The notes beneath the pieces were generated by a model. It was not told where the DNA came from and did no database searches. It saw nothing but the letters and a program-made list of their open reading frames with translations. Shown here piece after piece: positions 8,070 through 16,807 of a stretch of DNA of 64,000 nucleotides (its first letter is position 1; each line of letters starts with the position of its first letter). The stretch is from positions 7,081,001 through 7,145,000 of the forward strand of contig NZ_CP108106.1 of the NCBI RefSeq assembly GCF_041435195.1. The letters run 5' to 3'. Made by a program: the position numbers and the translations under genes. This stretch comes from Streptomyces sp. NBC_00224. GTDB lineage: Bacteria; Actinomycetota; Actinomycetes; Streptomycetales; Streptomycetaceae.

Positions 8070-9200
8070 GTGAGCGAACTGCATTCCATTCCTCTGGCTT
8101 CTTTCACCGGTGACGCCAGCCCCTACGGTGGCGGCGACCCCTACGCGGACTACCGCACGGCCGACTTCCCGTTCACGCGGTACGCGGACCTCGCCGACCG
8201 GCGCCTGGGCGCGGGCGTCACCGCCGCCAACGACGAGTTCTTCGCCGAGCGCGAGAACCTCCTCAAGCCCGACGCCGCCGAGTTCGACCCCGAGCACTTC
8301 GGCCACAAGGGCAAGATCATGGACGGCTGGGAGACCCGCCGCCGCCGCGGTGTCTCGGCCGCTCAGCCGCACCCCACCGACGACGACCACGACTGGGCCC
8401 TGGTACGCCTGGGCGCCCCCGGCGTGGTGCGCGGCATCGTCGTCGACACCGCCCACTTCCGGGGCAACTACCCGCAGGCCGTCTCCGTGGAGGCCACCTC
8501 GGTGGCGGGCTCCCCGTCGCCCGAGGACCTGCTCGCCGACGACGTGAAGTGGGTGACCCTGGTACCCCGTACGGCGGTCGGCGGCCACGCGGCCAACGGG
8601 TTCGCCGTCGACGTCGAGCAGCGCTTCACGCACCTGCGCGTCAACCAGCACCCCGACGGCGGCATCGCCCGGCTGCGCGTGTACGGCGAGGTCGCCCCGG
8701 ACCCGGAGTGGCTCGCCGTCCTCGGCACCTTCGACCTCGCGGCGCTGGAGAACGGCGGGCAGGTCGAGGACGCCTCCGACCGCTTCTACTCGCCCGCCAC
8801 CAACACCATCCAGCCGGGCCGCTCACGCAAGATGGACGACGGCTGGGAGACCCGCCGCCGCCGCGACAAGGGCAACGACTGGATCCGCTACCAGCTGGCC
8901 GCCCAGTCCGAGATCCGCGCGGTCGAGATCGACACCGCCTACCTCAAGGGCAACTCGGCGGGCTGGGCGGCGCTCTCGGTGCGCGACGGCGAGGCGGGCG
9001 AGTGGCGCGAGATCCTGCCCCGCACCCGTCTGCAGCCCGACACCAACCACCGGTTCGTGCTGGACGCCCCCGCGGTCGCCACGCACGTGCGCGTCGACAT
9101 CTTCCCCGACGGCGGCATCTCCCGCCTGCGTCTGTTCGGCTCGCTGACGAGCGACGGCGCGGCGCGGCTGAACGCCCGCCACCAGGAGCTGGGCGGCTGA
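8070..9200 (+). CDS. alc: Allantoicase
   Basis: 376 aa from a GTG at 8070, with GAAAGGA inside the end of allantoinase as the ribosome site. The enzyme hydrolyses allantoate to ureidoglycolate and urea. The protein shows the family's internal duplication: the first half has KIMDGWETRRRR near residue 85 and the second KMDDGWETRRRR near 255. Each is followed by IVVDTAHFRGNYP-type or EIDTAYLKGN-type blocks and HLRVNQHPDGGIARLR or HVRVDIFPDGGISRLR. It is co-transcribed with allantoinase. The intergenic composite repeat begins 23 nt after the stop. Confidence 0.95.
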   Translation: MSELHSIPLASFTGDASPYGGGDPYADYRTADFPFTRYADLADRRLGAGVTAANDEFFAERENLLKPDAAEFDPEHFGHKGKIMDGWETRRRRGVSAAQPHPTDDDHDWALVRLGAPGVVRGIVVDTAHFRGNYPQAVSVEATSVAGSPSPEDLLADDVKWVTLVPRTAVGGHAANGFAVDVEQRFTHLRVNQHPDGGIARLRVYGEVAPDPEWLAVLGTFDLAALENGGQVEDASDRFYSPATNTIQPGRSRKMDDGWETRRRRDKGNDWIRYQLAAQSEIRAVEIDTAYLKGNSAGWAALSVRDGEAGEWREILPRTRLQPDTNHRFVLDAPAVATHVRVDIFPDGGISRLRLFGSLTSDGAARLNARHQELGG

Positions 9201-9223
9201 CGACACCCGCCCCTGCGCGGGGA

Positions 9224-9449
9224 GCTCCGCTGGAAGTGCGGTGATTCGTCTGCGGACCGTGCTGGGTTGCTCGCGCAGTTCCCCGCGCCCCTGGAAGCGC
9301 CCCTCCGGGGCGCCCAAGGGGATTGCCGCGCAGCGGCATTTTTAGGGGCGCGGGGCTGTGACATTTGCGGCTCCGCCGCGCGGGCGCGACCAGCCCACCA
9401 CCGGTCCGCAGACGAATCACCGCACTTCCAACCGCACTTCCAGCGGAGC
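9224..9449. repeat. Composite nested inverted-repeat element
   Basis: This fills most of the 363-bp gap between allantoicase and the next kinase. The outer arms at 9224-9258 and 9403-9449 are reverse complements over 35 bp, except that the right arm carries an extra 12-nt repeat of ACCGCACTTCCA. Inside are an inverted pair of the GGGGCGCGGGG core: a short form on the left (GCGCAGTTCCCCGCGCCCCT) and a longer variant on the right containing TGACATTTGCGGCTCCGCCG. It probably terminates the allantoin transcript. I see no gene in it. Confidence 0.7.
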
Positions 9450-9563
9450 GCCGTCGGCCTTCCGGCTCGTCCGGCGCGGCGAAAGTCTCGACCCGTACGA
9501 CTTTGGTAGCGCGCCCCGGGCGGAACCCGCCACGCCACCCCTGACCTGCGTAGCTTGGGTGGC

Positions 9564-10796
9564 ATGACACGTGCTGGTCCCGAATACCGCTGGCTGCTGC
9601 CGTCCGCCGTCGTCGCCCCCGAACTGCCGGGCGACCGGTCCGAGGGGAGCCGGCCGCGCCGTACCGTACGGGACTGGATCGTCGACACCTGCGCCTTCGT
9701 CGGCGCCGTGGTCATCGGCATGCTCGCCGCCGACGCCATGAGCCAGGCGTCCGACTACTCCGGGCCCCTCCAGGCCGCCGACCAGCTGGTGGGGGCCCTC
9801 GCGTGCTGCGCCGTCTGGCTGCGCCGGAGCCGGCCGGTGGGGCTCGCCGCGGCGCTGGTCGTCGTGACCACCGTGGCGCCGGTCGCCGTCGGGGCGCTGC
9901 TCGTCGCCCTCTTCAGCCTGGCCGTGCACCGGCCGCTCAAGCCCGCCGTCGCGATCGTCGGCGCCGCCGCCGTGGCCGGCTCGGTGGTGCAGCCGGTGAT
10001 CCGCCCCGACCCGAGCATGGGCCTGGTGGCCAATGTCGTCACCGGCACGGTGATGGTTCTCCTCGTCATGGGCTGGGGCATGCTCGTACGCGCCCGGCGC
10101 CAGCTCGTCGCGGCGTTGCGCGAGCGGGCCGTGCGCGCCGAGGCGGAGGCGGCGCTGCGGGCCGAGAACGCCCAGCGGCTGGCCCGCGAGGCCATCGCCC
10201 GCGAGATGCACGACGTGCTGGCCCACCGGCTCACCCTGCTCAGCGTGCACGCGGGCGCCCTGGAGTTCCGCCCGGACGCGCCCCCGGCCGAGGTCGCCCG
10301 CGCCGCCGGGGTCATCCGCGACAGCGCCCACGAGGCCCTCCAGGACCTGCGCCAGATCATCGGCGTACTGCGCAGCCCCGACGAGGGCGCCGAGGACCGC
10401 CCCCAGCCGACGCTCGCCACCCTGGAGGCGCTGGTGGCCGAGTCCCGCGAGGCCGGGATGAAGGTCACCCTGGACAGCCGGATCGGGGATCCCGCCACCG
10501 TCCCCGCGGCCACCGGGCGCAACGCCTACCGCATCGCCCAGGAGGCCCTCACCAACGCCCGCAAGCACGCCCCCGGCGCCGAGGTCACGGTGACCGTCAA
10601 CGGCCGCCCGGGCGACGGGCTCACCGTCGAGGTGCGCAACCCGGCGCCTGTCGGCGACGTACCGGAGGTGCCCGGGTCGGGGCAGGGGCTGATCGGGCTG
10701 ACCGAGCGCGCCACGCTCGCGGGCGGCCGCCTGGAGCACGGGTGCACGCCCGGTGGCGGGTTCGAGGTCCGCGCCTGGCTACCGTGGCCCTCATGA
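9564..10796 (+). CDS. NarL-type sensor histidine kinase
   Basis: 410 aa from ATG at 9564. Four or five membrane segments occupy about residues 35-175. The HisKA_3 region has AREMHDVLAHRLTLLSVHAG with the phospho-acceptor His. The ATPase part shows AYRIAQEALTNARKHAPG, a G1 box altered to VEVRNPAPVG and the glycine-rich GSGQGLIGLTERATLAGG. TAGCTT stands 7 nt before the ATG with no Shine-Dalgarno sequence, suggesting a leaderless mRNA. The stop overlaps the response regulator start (ATGA). Its cognate regulator is frameshifted, so signalling may be broken. Confidence 0.92.
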   Translation: MTRAGPEYRWLLPSAVVAPELPGDRSEGSRPRRTVRDWIVDTCAFVGAVVIGMLAADAMSQASDYSGPLQAADQLVGALACCAVWLRRSRPVGLAAALVVVTTVAPVAVGALLVALFSLAVHRPLKPAVAIVGAAAVAGSVVQPVIRPDPSMGLVANVVTGTVMVLLVMGWGMLVRARRQLVAALRERAVRAEAEAALRAENAQRLAREAIAREMHDVLAHRLTLLSVHAGALEFRPDAPPAEVARAAGVIRDSAHEALQDLRQIIGVLRSPDEGAEDRPQPTLATLEALVAESREAGMKVTLDSRIGDPATVPAATGRNAYRIAQEALTNARKHAPGAEVTVTVNGRPGDGLTVEVRNPAPVGDVPEVPGSGQGLIGLTERATLAGGRLEHGCTPGGGFEVRAWLPWPS

Positions 10797-11472
10797 CCAT
10801 CCGGCTGCTCGTCGTCGACGACGACCCCCTCGTCCGCGCGGGACTCACCTTCATGTTCGGCGGCTCCGACGACCTGGAGATCGTGGGGGAGGCTCCGACG
10901 GCTCCCAGGTCGAGGAGCTCACCGACCGGCTGCGCCCGGACGTGGTCCTGATGGACATCCGGATGCCGAACGTCGACGGGCTCACCGCCACCGAGTCCCT
11001 GCGCGCCCGCCCCGACGCCCCCGAGGTCCTGGTCCTGACGACGTTCCACGCCGACGAGCAGGTGGTACGGGCGCTGCGTGCGGGGGCCGCCGGATTCGTT
11101 CTGAAGGACACGGCGCCCGCCGAGATCGTCGCCGCCGTACGCCGGGTGGCGGCGGGCGAGCCGGTGCTCTCCCCGGCCGTCACCCGCCAGCTGATGCACC
11201 AGGTCGCGGGCGTACCGGAGGGATCCGGCGACCGGGCGGCCCGGGCCCGGGCGAAGATCGGCCAACTCGCCGAGCGGGAGCGGGAGGTGGCGGTCGCCGT
11301 CGGCCGAGGCCAGTCGAACGCGGAGATCTCCGCCGCGCTCTTCCTCAGCGTGCCCACCGTGAAGACCCATGTCTCGCGCGTGCTGGCCAAGCTGGGCCTC
11401 AACAACCGTGTCCAGATCGCGCTGCTGGTCCACGACGCCGGACTTCTCGACGAGGACGGCGACGTACGCTGA
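10793..11472 (+). pseudogene. NarL/LuxR-family response regulator, frameshifted
   Basis: From ATG 10793 the frame reads MTIRLLVVDDDPLVRAGLTF and continues to EIVGEA, then leaves homology and stops early at about 52 residues. The next frame continues a normal regulator from SDGSQVEEL (10894): DVVLMDIRMPNVDG with the phospho-Asp, VLVLTTFH, FVLKDTAPAE, and a LuxR helix-turn-helix (AEREREVAVAVGRGQSNAEI). One base is missing between 10889 and 10894. Restoring it gives a 226-aa protein of usual length. It follows the kinase with an ATGA overlap. The defect is either a true mutation or a sequencing error next to a GGGGG run. Confidence 0.85.
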
Positions 11473-11500
11473 ATCGAACAACTGGAGGGGGAACAGCGCC

Positions 11501-12685
11501 ATGCCGCTCGTCGATCTGCGCGAACACGAGGACTTCACCGCCAACCCGTATCCGTACTACGCGAAGCTGCGCGCGGAGGGGCCGGTGCACCGCGTCCGCA
11601 CCCATGAGTCGGACGAGGTCTGGCTGATCGTCGGGCACGACGAGGCGCGGGCCGCGCTCGCCGACCCCCGTTTCTCCAAGGACTGGCGGGCGATCGCCGC
11701 GGGGGACTACGAGTTCACCGCGGTCAGCGCCAACATGCTGGACTCGGACGCGCCGCAGCACACCCGGCTGCGCAAGCTGGTGGCGCGCGAGTTCACGCCG
11801 CGCCGGATCGAGGCGCTGCGCCCGCGCGTGCAGGAGATCACCGACGGGCTGCTCGACACCATGCTGGCCGCCCCCGGCCGCACGGCCGACCTGGTCGACT
11901 CGTTCGCCTTCCCGCTGCCGATCACGGTCATCTGCGAACTCCTCGGTGTGCCGGACCTGGACCGGGAGACCTTCCGCAGACTCTCCAACGAGGCCGTCGC
12001 CCCCACCCAGAACGACGGAACGAACACCTCCGCGCTGGAGATGAGCGCCTATCTGGTGGAGCTCATCGAGGACAAGCGCGCCACCGCCCCCGCCGACGAC
12101 CTGATGAGCGCCCTCATCCGCACCCGGCACGAGGACGGCGACAAACTGTCCCCGGACGAGCTCATCGGCATGGCCTTCCTGCTGCTCGTCGCGGGCCACG
12201 AGACCACCGTCAACCTCGTCTCCAACGGGGTACGGGCGCTGCTCGCGCACCCCGAGCAACTGGCCGCGCTGCGCGCCGACTTCGACGGGCTGATCGACGG
12301 GGCGATCGAGGAGATGCTGCGCTACGACGGCCCGGTGGAGACGGCCACGTACCGGTTCACGCGCGAGAGCGTCGAGTGCGGCGGCACGGTCATCCCGGCC
12401 GGGGCGCCCGTCCTCGTCGCCCTCGCCTCCGCCGGACGCGACCCCGCCCGCCACCCCGACCCGGACCGCTTCGACATCCGCCGCGCCCCGCAGAGCCACC
12501 TCGGCTTCGGGCACGGCATCCACTACTGCCTGGGCGCCCCGCTCGCCCGGATGGAGGGCCGCATCGCGGTCCGTACGCTCCTGGAGCGCGCCCCCGGCCT
12601 CGAACTCGCCCCGGACCAGGGCCCGTTGGAGTGGCTGCCGGGGATGCTCATCCGCGGAGTGCGTCATCTGCCGGTGCGCTGGTGA
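11501..12685 (+). CDS. Cytochrome P450 (CYP107-like)
   Basis: 394 aa from ATG at 11501 with GGAGGGGG upstream. The I-helix motif LLLVAGHETTVNL carries the acid-alcohol pair for oxygen activation. The K-helix has EEMLR, and the haem loop FGHGIHYCLGAPLAR places the ligand at Cys343. A soluble bacterial P450 of this length needs separate ferredoxin and reductase partners, and none are in the window. It lies 28 nt after the response regulator, so the two may be co-expressed. It is closely related to the P450 at 13565, with shared DLMSALI, YDGPVET and LPITVI blocks. The substrate is unknown. Confidence 0.93.
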   Translation: MPLVDLREHEDFTANPYPYYAKLRAEGPVHRVRTHESDEVWLIVGHDEARAALADPRFSKDWRAIAAGDYEFTAVSANMLDSDAPQHTRLRKLVAREFTPRRIEALRPRVQEITDGLLDTMLAAPGRTADLVDSFAFPLPITVICELLGVPDLDRETFRRLSNEAVAPTQNDGTNTSALEMSAYLVELIEDKRATAPADDLMSALIRTRHEDGDKLSPDELIGMAFLLLVAGHETTVNLVSNGVRALLAHPEQLAALRADFDGLIDGAIEEMLRYDGPVETATYRFTRESVECGGTVIPAGAPVLVALASAGRDPARHPDPDRFDIRRAPQSHLGFGHGIHYCLGAPLARMEGRIAVRTLLERAPGLELAPDQGPLEWLPGMLIRGVRHLPVRW

Positions 12686-12692
12686 GCGGCGC

Positions 12693-13469
12693 TCACGCCT
12701 TGCGGGCGGCCGCCGCCCTGCGGCGGTGCTCGCCGCGCAGCACCAGGCCCGGCCACTCGTCCCCGTACGCGCCGCAGGCGGAGACCGACCACAGCGACCA
12801 CTGCTGCGGCACCGAGTAGTACGGCACCAGCATCCGCGCGGTGCGCAGCCGCGACACCTTCACCGGGACGAGCGCGGGCAGCACGTCCGGCTGCTGGCCC
12901 GCCAGGATCGCCTTGCGGCAGGACGGGCAGGCGGGACGGCGGTCGGCCGCCGCCTCGCGCGGGCCGGTCCGGCGGCGGGCCCGCTGCCGGTGCTGTTTGC
13001 GCGCGGGCGGCCCGCCGCTCCCGGCCGCCGTGTGCAGCGGGTTGTAGTAGCAGCGCTCGGGCGGTCTCGGCGCCGACTGCCCCGCGCGGCGGGCGTGCAG
13101 TGCGGCGAACCGGACCAGGGCGCGCTCGGCCAGGACCGCGGCGGCGGCCAGGTCCGGCAGGTCGGCCGCCTCGTCCAGGAGCTTGCCCGCGGCCTGGAAC
13201 GCGTCGAGCACCCACGAGTAGTCGCGCTCGTCCTGGGCGTCCCCGCCGGGCCGCGGCGCGTCCGCATCGCCCCGCCCGACCGGGAGTTCGGCCGCGCGCA
13301 GCACGTCACCGACGGCCGTGACCCGGGCCGACACCAGCCGCTCCAGGCGCTCGCGGGCCGTCTCCCACTCGTCGAGGACCCGCTGCTGCTCCTCCTTCGA
13401 CGGTTCCCACGTCCGCTGTGCGGGCATGGCCGGACGGAGCACCCCCATGAACCACCAACGCCTCAGCAC
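12693..13469 (-). CDS. Conserved hypothetical protein with cysteine pairs
   Basis: 258 aa reading leftward between two P450 genes. The start is taken as GTG at 13469, with GGGGAGG just upstream. Internal ATGs at residues 8 and 15 are possible alternatives. The middle is helical (EEQQRVLDEWETARERLERL). Further on are RCYYNPLHTA and PACPSCRKAI, a C-x2-C that could belong to a zinc site. The C-terminus is basic (RRRAAAARKA). There is no signal peptide. I do not recognise a function. It converges with the P450 on its left across 7 nt. Confidence 0.7.
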   Translation of the reverse strand: MLRRWWFMGVLRPAMPAQRTWEPSKEEQQRVLDEWETARERLERLVSARVTAVGDVLRAAELPVGRGDADAPRPGGDAQDERDYSWVLDAFQAAGKLLDEAADLPDLAAAAVLAERALVRFAALHARRAGQSAPRPPERCYYNPLHTAAGSGGPPARKQHRQRARRRTGPREAAADRRPACPSCRKAILAGQQPDVLPALVPVKVSRLRTARMLVPYYSVPQQWSLWSVSACGAYGDEWPGLVLRGEHRRRAAAARKA

Positions 13470-13564
13470 CGAGCCTCCCCTCGCTGCGCCCAGGGTAGAA
13501 GCCCCCGAAGCTACTGGAGAGTTAGGGTGAGCAGCTCCGTCACGACGCCGTGAAAGGAACCGCG

Positions 13565-14776
13565 TTGACCAGCGATGCCATAGAGGACGCCGTCGTCGAT
13601 CTCGCCGCTCTCGGTGACGGCTTCACCCGCGACCCCTACCCCGTCTACGCCGACCTGCGCGAGCGCGGCCCCGTGCACCGCGTCCGGATGCCCGAGGGCG
13701 CCGACGCCTGGCTCGTCGTCGGCTACGAGGCGGGCCGCGCCGCGCTCGCCGACCCGCGCCTGTCCAAGGAGTGGCGCAACGCCGCCCCCGACCTCGGGGT
13801 GAAGGCGGTCGCCTCCGGCACCACCATGCTCAGCTCCGACGCCCCCTCCCACACCCGGCTGCGCAAGCTGGTGACCCGGGAGTTCACCCCGCGCCGGGTC
13901 GAGCTGCTCGCCCCGCGCGTCCAGGAGATGACCGACGCGCTGCTCGACGCCATGCTGGAGCGGCCGGATCGCAGGGCGGACCTCGTCGAGGCGCTCTCCT
14001 TCCCGCTGCCGATCACCGTCATCGGCGAGCTCCTCGGGGTGCCCGCCCTCGACCAGGACAGCTTCCGCGAGTGGTCCAACACCTCGGTCTCCGCGCCCGC
14101 CCTCGCGGACCGGATGGCGGCGGCCAAGGCCATGTCGGAGTATCTGACCGCGCTCCTGGAGAGCAAGCGCGAGCAGCCCGGCGACGACCTGATGAGCGCG
14201 CTGATCAGCACGGCCGACGAGGACGGCGACCGGCTCTCGGGCCCCGAACTGCTCGGCATGGCCTGGCTGCTTCTGGTCGCGGGCCACGAGACGACCGTCA
14301 ACCTGATCTCCAACGGCGTTCTCGCACTGCTCGGCCACCCGGAGCAACTGGCCGATCTGCGCGCCGACTTCGACGGGCTGATCGACAACGCGGTGGAGGA
14401 GATGCTGCGGTACGACGGCCCGGTGGAGACCCCGACGTACCGCTTCACCACCGAGCCGGTCGACATCGCCGGGACGGTGGTCCCCGGCGGCGGCCGGCTC
14501 GTCCTGGTCGCCATGGCCGACGCCAACCGCGACCCGGCCAAGTACGCCGAGCCGTCCCGCTTCGACATCCGGCGCGACGCCCGCGGCCATGTGGCCTTCG
14601 GCCACGGCATCCACTACTGCCTGGGCGCGCCGCTGGCCCGCCTGGAGGCGCGGATCGCCATCCGCTCGCTCCTGGAGCGCTGCCCGGACCTGGCGCTCGA
14701 CATCCATCCGGCGGCGCTGACCTGGCGTTCGGGGATGCTGGTGCGCGGCCCGGAGAGCCTGCCGGTCAGCTGGTGA
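13565..14776 (+). CDS. Cytochrome P450 (CYP107-like), paralogue of 11501
   Basis: 403 aa from a TTG at 13565, chosen because GAAAGGAA precedes it at proper distance; a GTG at 13550 is in frame but lacks a site. It has the I-helix LLLVAGHETTVNL, K-helix EEMLR, and haem loop FGHGIHYCLGAPLARLE with Cys352 as the ligand. The sequence tracks the first P450 through most of its length (SFPLPITVIGELLGVP, LRADFDGLIDNAVEEMLRYD, FDIRR). This indicates local duplication, with an oppositely oriented gene between the copies. Redox partner genes are absent nearby. Confidence 0.92.
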   Translation: MTSDAIEDAVVDLAALGDGFTRDPYPVYADLRERGPVHRVRMPEGADAWLVVGYEAGRAALADPRLSKEWRNAAPDLGVKAVASGTTMLSSDAPSHTRLRKLVTREFTPRRVELLAPRVQEMTDALLDAMLERPDRRADLVEALSFPLPITVIGELLGVPALDQDSFREWSNTSVSAPALADRMAAAKAMSEYLTALLESKREQPGDDLMSALISTADEDGDRLSGPELLGMAWLLLVAGHETTVNLISNGVLALLGHPEQLADLRADFDGLIDNAVEEMLRYDGPVETPTYRFTTEPVDIAGTVVPGGGRLVLVAMADANRDPAKYAEPSRFDIRRDARGHVAFGHGIHYCLGAPLARLEARIAIRSLLERCPDLALDIHPAALTWRSGMLVRGPESLPVSW

Positions 14777-14793
14777 ACGCCACCTCGTGAGCG

Positions 14794-15792
14794 TCAGCCG
14801 GTGAACTCCGCGACGGCGACCGGCCGGCGCTCGTGCCGCGAGCGCTCGCACGCCTCCGCGACGCGCAGCGCGTGCAGCGCCTCCCGGCCGTCGCAGGGGT
14901 TCGCCAGCTCGCCCCGTACGACCCGTACAAAGGCGTCGAGCTCGGCCCGGTAGGCGGGGGCGAACCGCTCAAGGAAGCCGGGCCAGGGCTTCGCGGCGGG
15001 TGCCGGCGCCCCCGGCTCGGCCGAGGTGAGCGGTGTGCGCTCGCCGAGCCCCACGGCCAGCTGGTCGAGGTCCCCGGCCACTTCCATCCGTACGTCGTAC
15101 CCGGCCCCGTTGCACCGGGTCGCCGTCGCCGTGGCGAGGGTGCCGTCGTCGAGGGTGAGGAGGGCCGCGGCCGTGGCGACGTCACCGGCCTCGCGGAACA
15201 TCGCGGGCCCGGCGTCCGAGCCGGTCGCGTACACCTCGATGACCTCACGGCCGGTCACCCACCGCAGACTGTCGAAGTCATGGACCAGACAGTCCCGGTA
15301 GAGGCCGCCGGAGAGCGGCAGATACGCGGCGGGCGGCGGCGCCGGGTCCGAGGTGATCGCCCGTACGGTGTGCAGCCGCCCGAGCCCGCCGGCCCGTACG
15401 CGCTCGCGGGCCGCCGCGTACCCGGTGTCGAAGCGCCGCATGAACCCGATCTGCAGGACCGTCCCCGCGCTCTCCACCTCGTCGAGGGCCGCCAGCGTCC
15501 CGGCCAGGTCGAGGGCGATCGGCTTCTCGCAGAAGACGGGGAGACCGGCGCGGGCCGCGCGGGCGATCAGGCCGGCGTGCGCGGCGGTCGCCGAGGCGAT
15601 CACCACCGCGTCCGGGCCGGCCGCGAAAAGCTCGTCGACCGTGGCGGCCGTGGCGCCGGTCCGCGCGGCGGCGTGGGCGGCCCGCGCGGGGTCGGCGTCG
15701 GCGACGACGAGCTCGGTGACCGAGGGATGGCGGGCCAGCACTTCCGCATGGAAGGAGCCGATACGTCCCGTTCCGATGAGTCCGATACGCAT
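14794..15792 (-). CDS. Gfo/Idh/MocA-family dehydrogenase, inositol 2-dehydrogenase-like
   Basis: 332 aa starting at MRIGLIGTGRIG. The N-terminal Rossmann fold has GTGRIGSFHAEVLARHP and the family EKP motif in FCEKPIALDL, used in NAD(P) and substrate binding. The C-terminal half has VHDFDSLRW, with the conserved catalytic His/Asp surroundings. It is divergent from the GntR regulator and separated by a 101-bp spacer that contains a motif also found before the sugar transporter genes. It probably oxidises the polyol or sugar imported by that transporter; myo-inositol is a reasonable but unproven guess. Confidence 0.87.
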   Translation of the reverse strand: MRIGLIGTGRIGSFHAEVLARHPSVTELVVADADPARAAHAAARTGATAATVDELFAAGPDAVVIASATAAHAGLIARAARAGLPVFCEKPIALDLAGTLAALDEVESAGTVLQIGFMRRFDTGYAAARERVRAGGLGRLHTVRAITSDPAPPPAAYLPLSGGLYRDCLVHDFDSLRWVTGREVIEVYATGSDAGPAMFREAGDVATAAALLTLDDGTLATATATRCNGAGYDVRMEVAGDLDQLAVGLGERTPLTSAEPGAPAPAAKPWPGFLERFAPAYRAELDAFVRVVRGELANPCDGREALHALRVAEACERSRHERRPVAVAEFTG

Positions 15793-15822
15793 GGCCAAAA
15801 GGTGACGGTGCCCGGACGTCCT

Positions 15823-15843
15823 GTCAAGAGTTTGTCCTGACAA
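15823..15843. promoter_or_regulatory. Candidate GntR operator in the dehydrogenase/gntR spacer
   Basis: GTCAAGAGTTTGTCCTGAC (15823-15841) overlaps the palindrome TTGTCCTGACAA (15832-15843). The 19-mer matches 15 of 19 positions with the reverse complement of 16722-16740 in front of the transporter operon. It lies between divergent genes and so could control both. Confidence 0.6.
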
Positions 15844-15893
15844 TCAGACTTCACGACTTCCCGTCAACATGGCCTGAGCACTACGCTCACCCC

Positions 15894-16667
15894 GTGTCCA
15901 AGCAGCCCAGAACCGCGCCGGATCCCGCCGTGCCGCTCCAGCTCAGCGTGGACCGCACCAGCCCGGTCCCGCTCTACTTCCAGCTGTCCCAGCAGCTGGA
16001 GGCGGCCATCGAGCGGGGCACCCTCACGCCCGGCAGCCTCCTCGGCAACGAGATCGACCTCGCGGGCCGCCTCGGCCTGTCCCGCCCCACCGTCCGCCAG
16101 GCCATCCAGGCCCTGGTCGACAAGGGCCTCCTGGTGCGCCGCAGGGGCGTCGGCACCCAGGTGGTGCACAGCCAGGTCAAGCGCCCGCTGGAGCTGAGCA
16201 GCCTCTACGACGACCTGGAGGCGGCCGGGCAGAAACCCGCCACCAAGGTGCTGCGCAACACCGTGGAACCGGCCACCGCGGAGGTGGCGGCGGCGCTCGG
16301 CGTGCCCGAGGGCAGCGACGTCCATCTGGTGGAGCGGCTGCGGTACGCCCACGGCGAGCCGATGGCCGAGCTGCGCAACTACCTGCCGCCCGGGCTGCTC
16401 GCGCTCGACACCGCACATCTGGAGGCCACCGGCCTGTACCGGCTGATGCGCGGCGCGGGGATCACGCTGCACAGCGCCCGGCAGTCGGTGGGGGCGCGGG
16501 CCGCCACCGCCGCCGAGGCGGAGCTCCTCGCCGAGGCCGAGGGCGCGCCGCTGCTGACCATGCAGCGCACCACGTTCGACGACACCGGGCGGGCCGTGGA
16601 GTTCGGCACGCACGTCTACCGGGCGTCGCGGTACGCCTTCGAGTTCCAGCTGCTCGTACGGCCGTGA
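15894..16667 (+). CDS. GntR-family (HutC subfamily) transcriptional regulator
   Basis: 257 aa from GTG at 15894. The winged helix is at residues 20-90: VPLYFQLSQQLEAAIERGTL, NEIDLAGRLGLSRPTVRQAI and a wing LLVRRRGVGTQVV. The UTRA effector domain (about 100-250) has a typical LVERLRYAHGEPMA and ends FEFQLLVRP. TACGCT ends 6 nt before the start codon without a Shine-Dalgarno site, suggesting a leaderless transcript. It stands between the divergent dehydrogenase and the transporter operon and most likely regulates both through the shared 19-bp motif. Confidence 0.92.
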   Translation: MSKQPRTAPDPAVPLQLSVDRTSPVPLYFQLSQQLEAAIERGTLTPGSLLGNEIDLAGRLGLSRPTVRQAIQALVDKGLLVRRRGVGTQVVHSQVKRPLELSSLYDDLEAAGQKPATKVLRNTVEPATAEVAAALGVPEGSDVHLVERLRYAHGEPMAELRNYLPPGLLALDTAHLEATGLYRLMRGAGITLHSARQSVGARAATAAEAELLAEAEGAPLLTMQRTTFDDTGRAVEFGTHVYRASRYAFEFQLLVRP

Positions 16668-16721
16668 GCGTGCGGCTCGTACCCCGTGCTCGTACACCGC
16701 ATTCGTACATCACGTAAGAAT

Positions 16722-16765
16722 GTTCGGACAAAGTATTGACGGGTGCGCGCGCCCGCCGCTAGAAC
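16722..16765 (+). promoter_or_regulatory. Promoter of the sugar ABC operon with overlapping operator
   Basis: TTGACG (16736-16741) and TAGAAC (16760-16765) are spaced by 18 nt, a good housekeeping-type promoter. The 19-mer at 16722-16740, read on the other strand as GTCAATACTTTGTCCGAAC, overlaps the -35 box and resembles the motif at 15823-15841. Binding by the GntR protein here would exclude RNA polymerase. Confidence 0.6.
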
Positions 16766-16807
16766 TCACGTGCCGCAACCGGGCGGCCGGGACGGAAGGC
16801 GGACCCC

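Noticed and set aside
10881..10900. Programmed frameshifting in the response regulator
   Set aside because: The GGGGG run is a possible slip site, but no stimulatory hairpin or known family precedent is visible, and a one-base deletion explains the data more simply.
11369..11500. Start of the first P450 further upstream, overlapping the response regulator
   Set aside because: The ATG at 11501 has a strong GGAGGGGG site, and the upstream residues are a shadow of the regulator helix-turn-helix.
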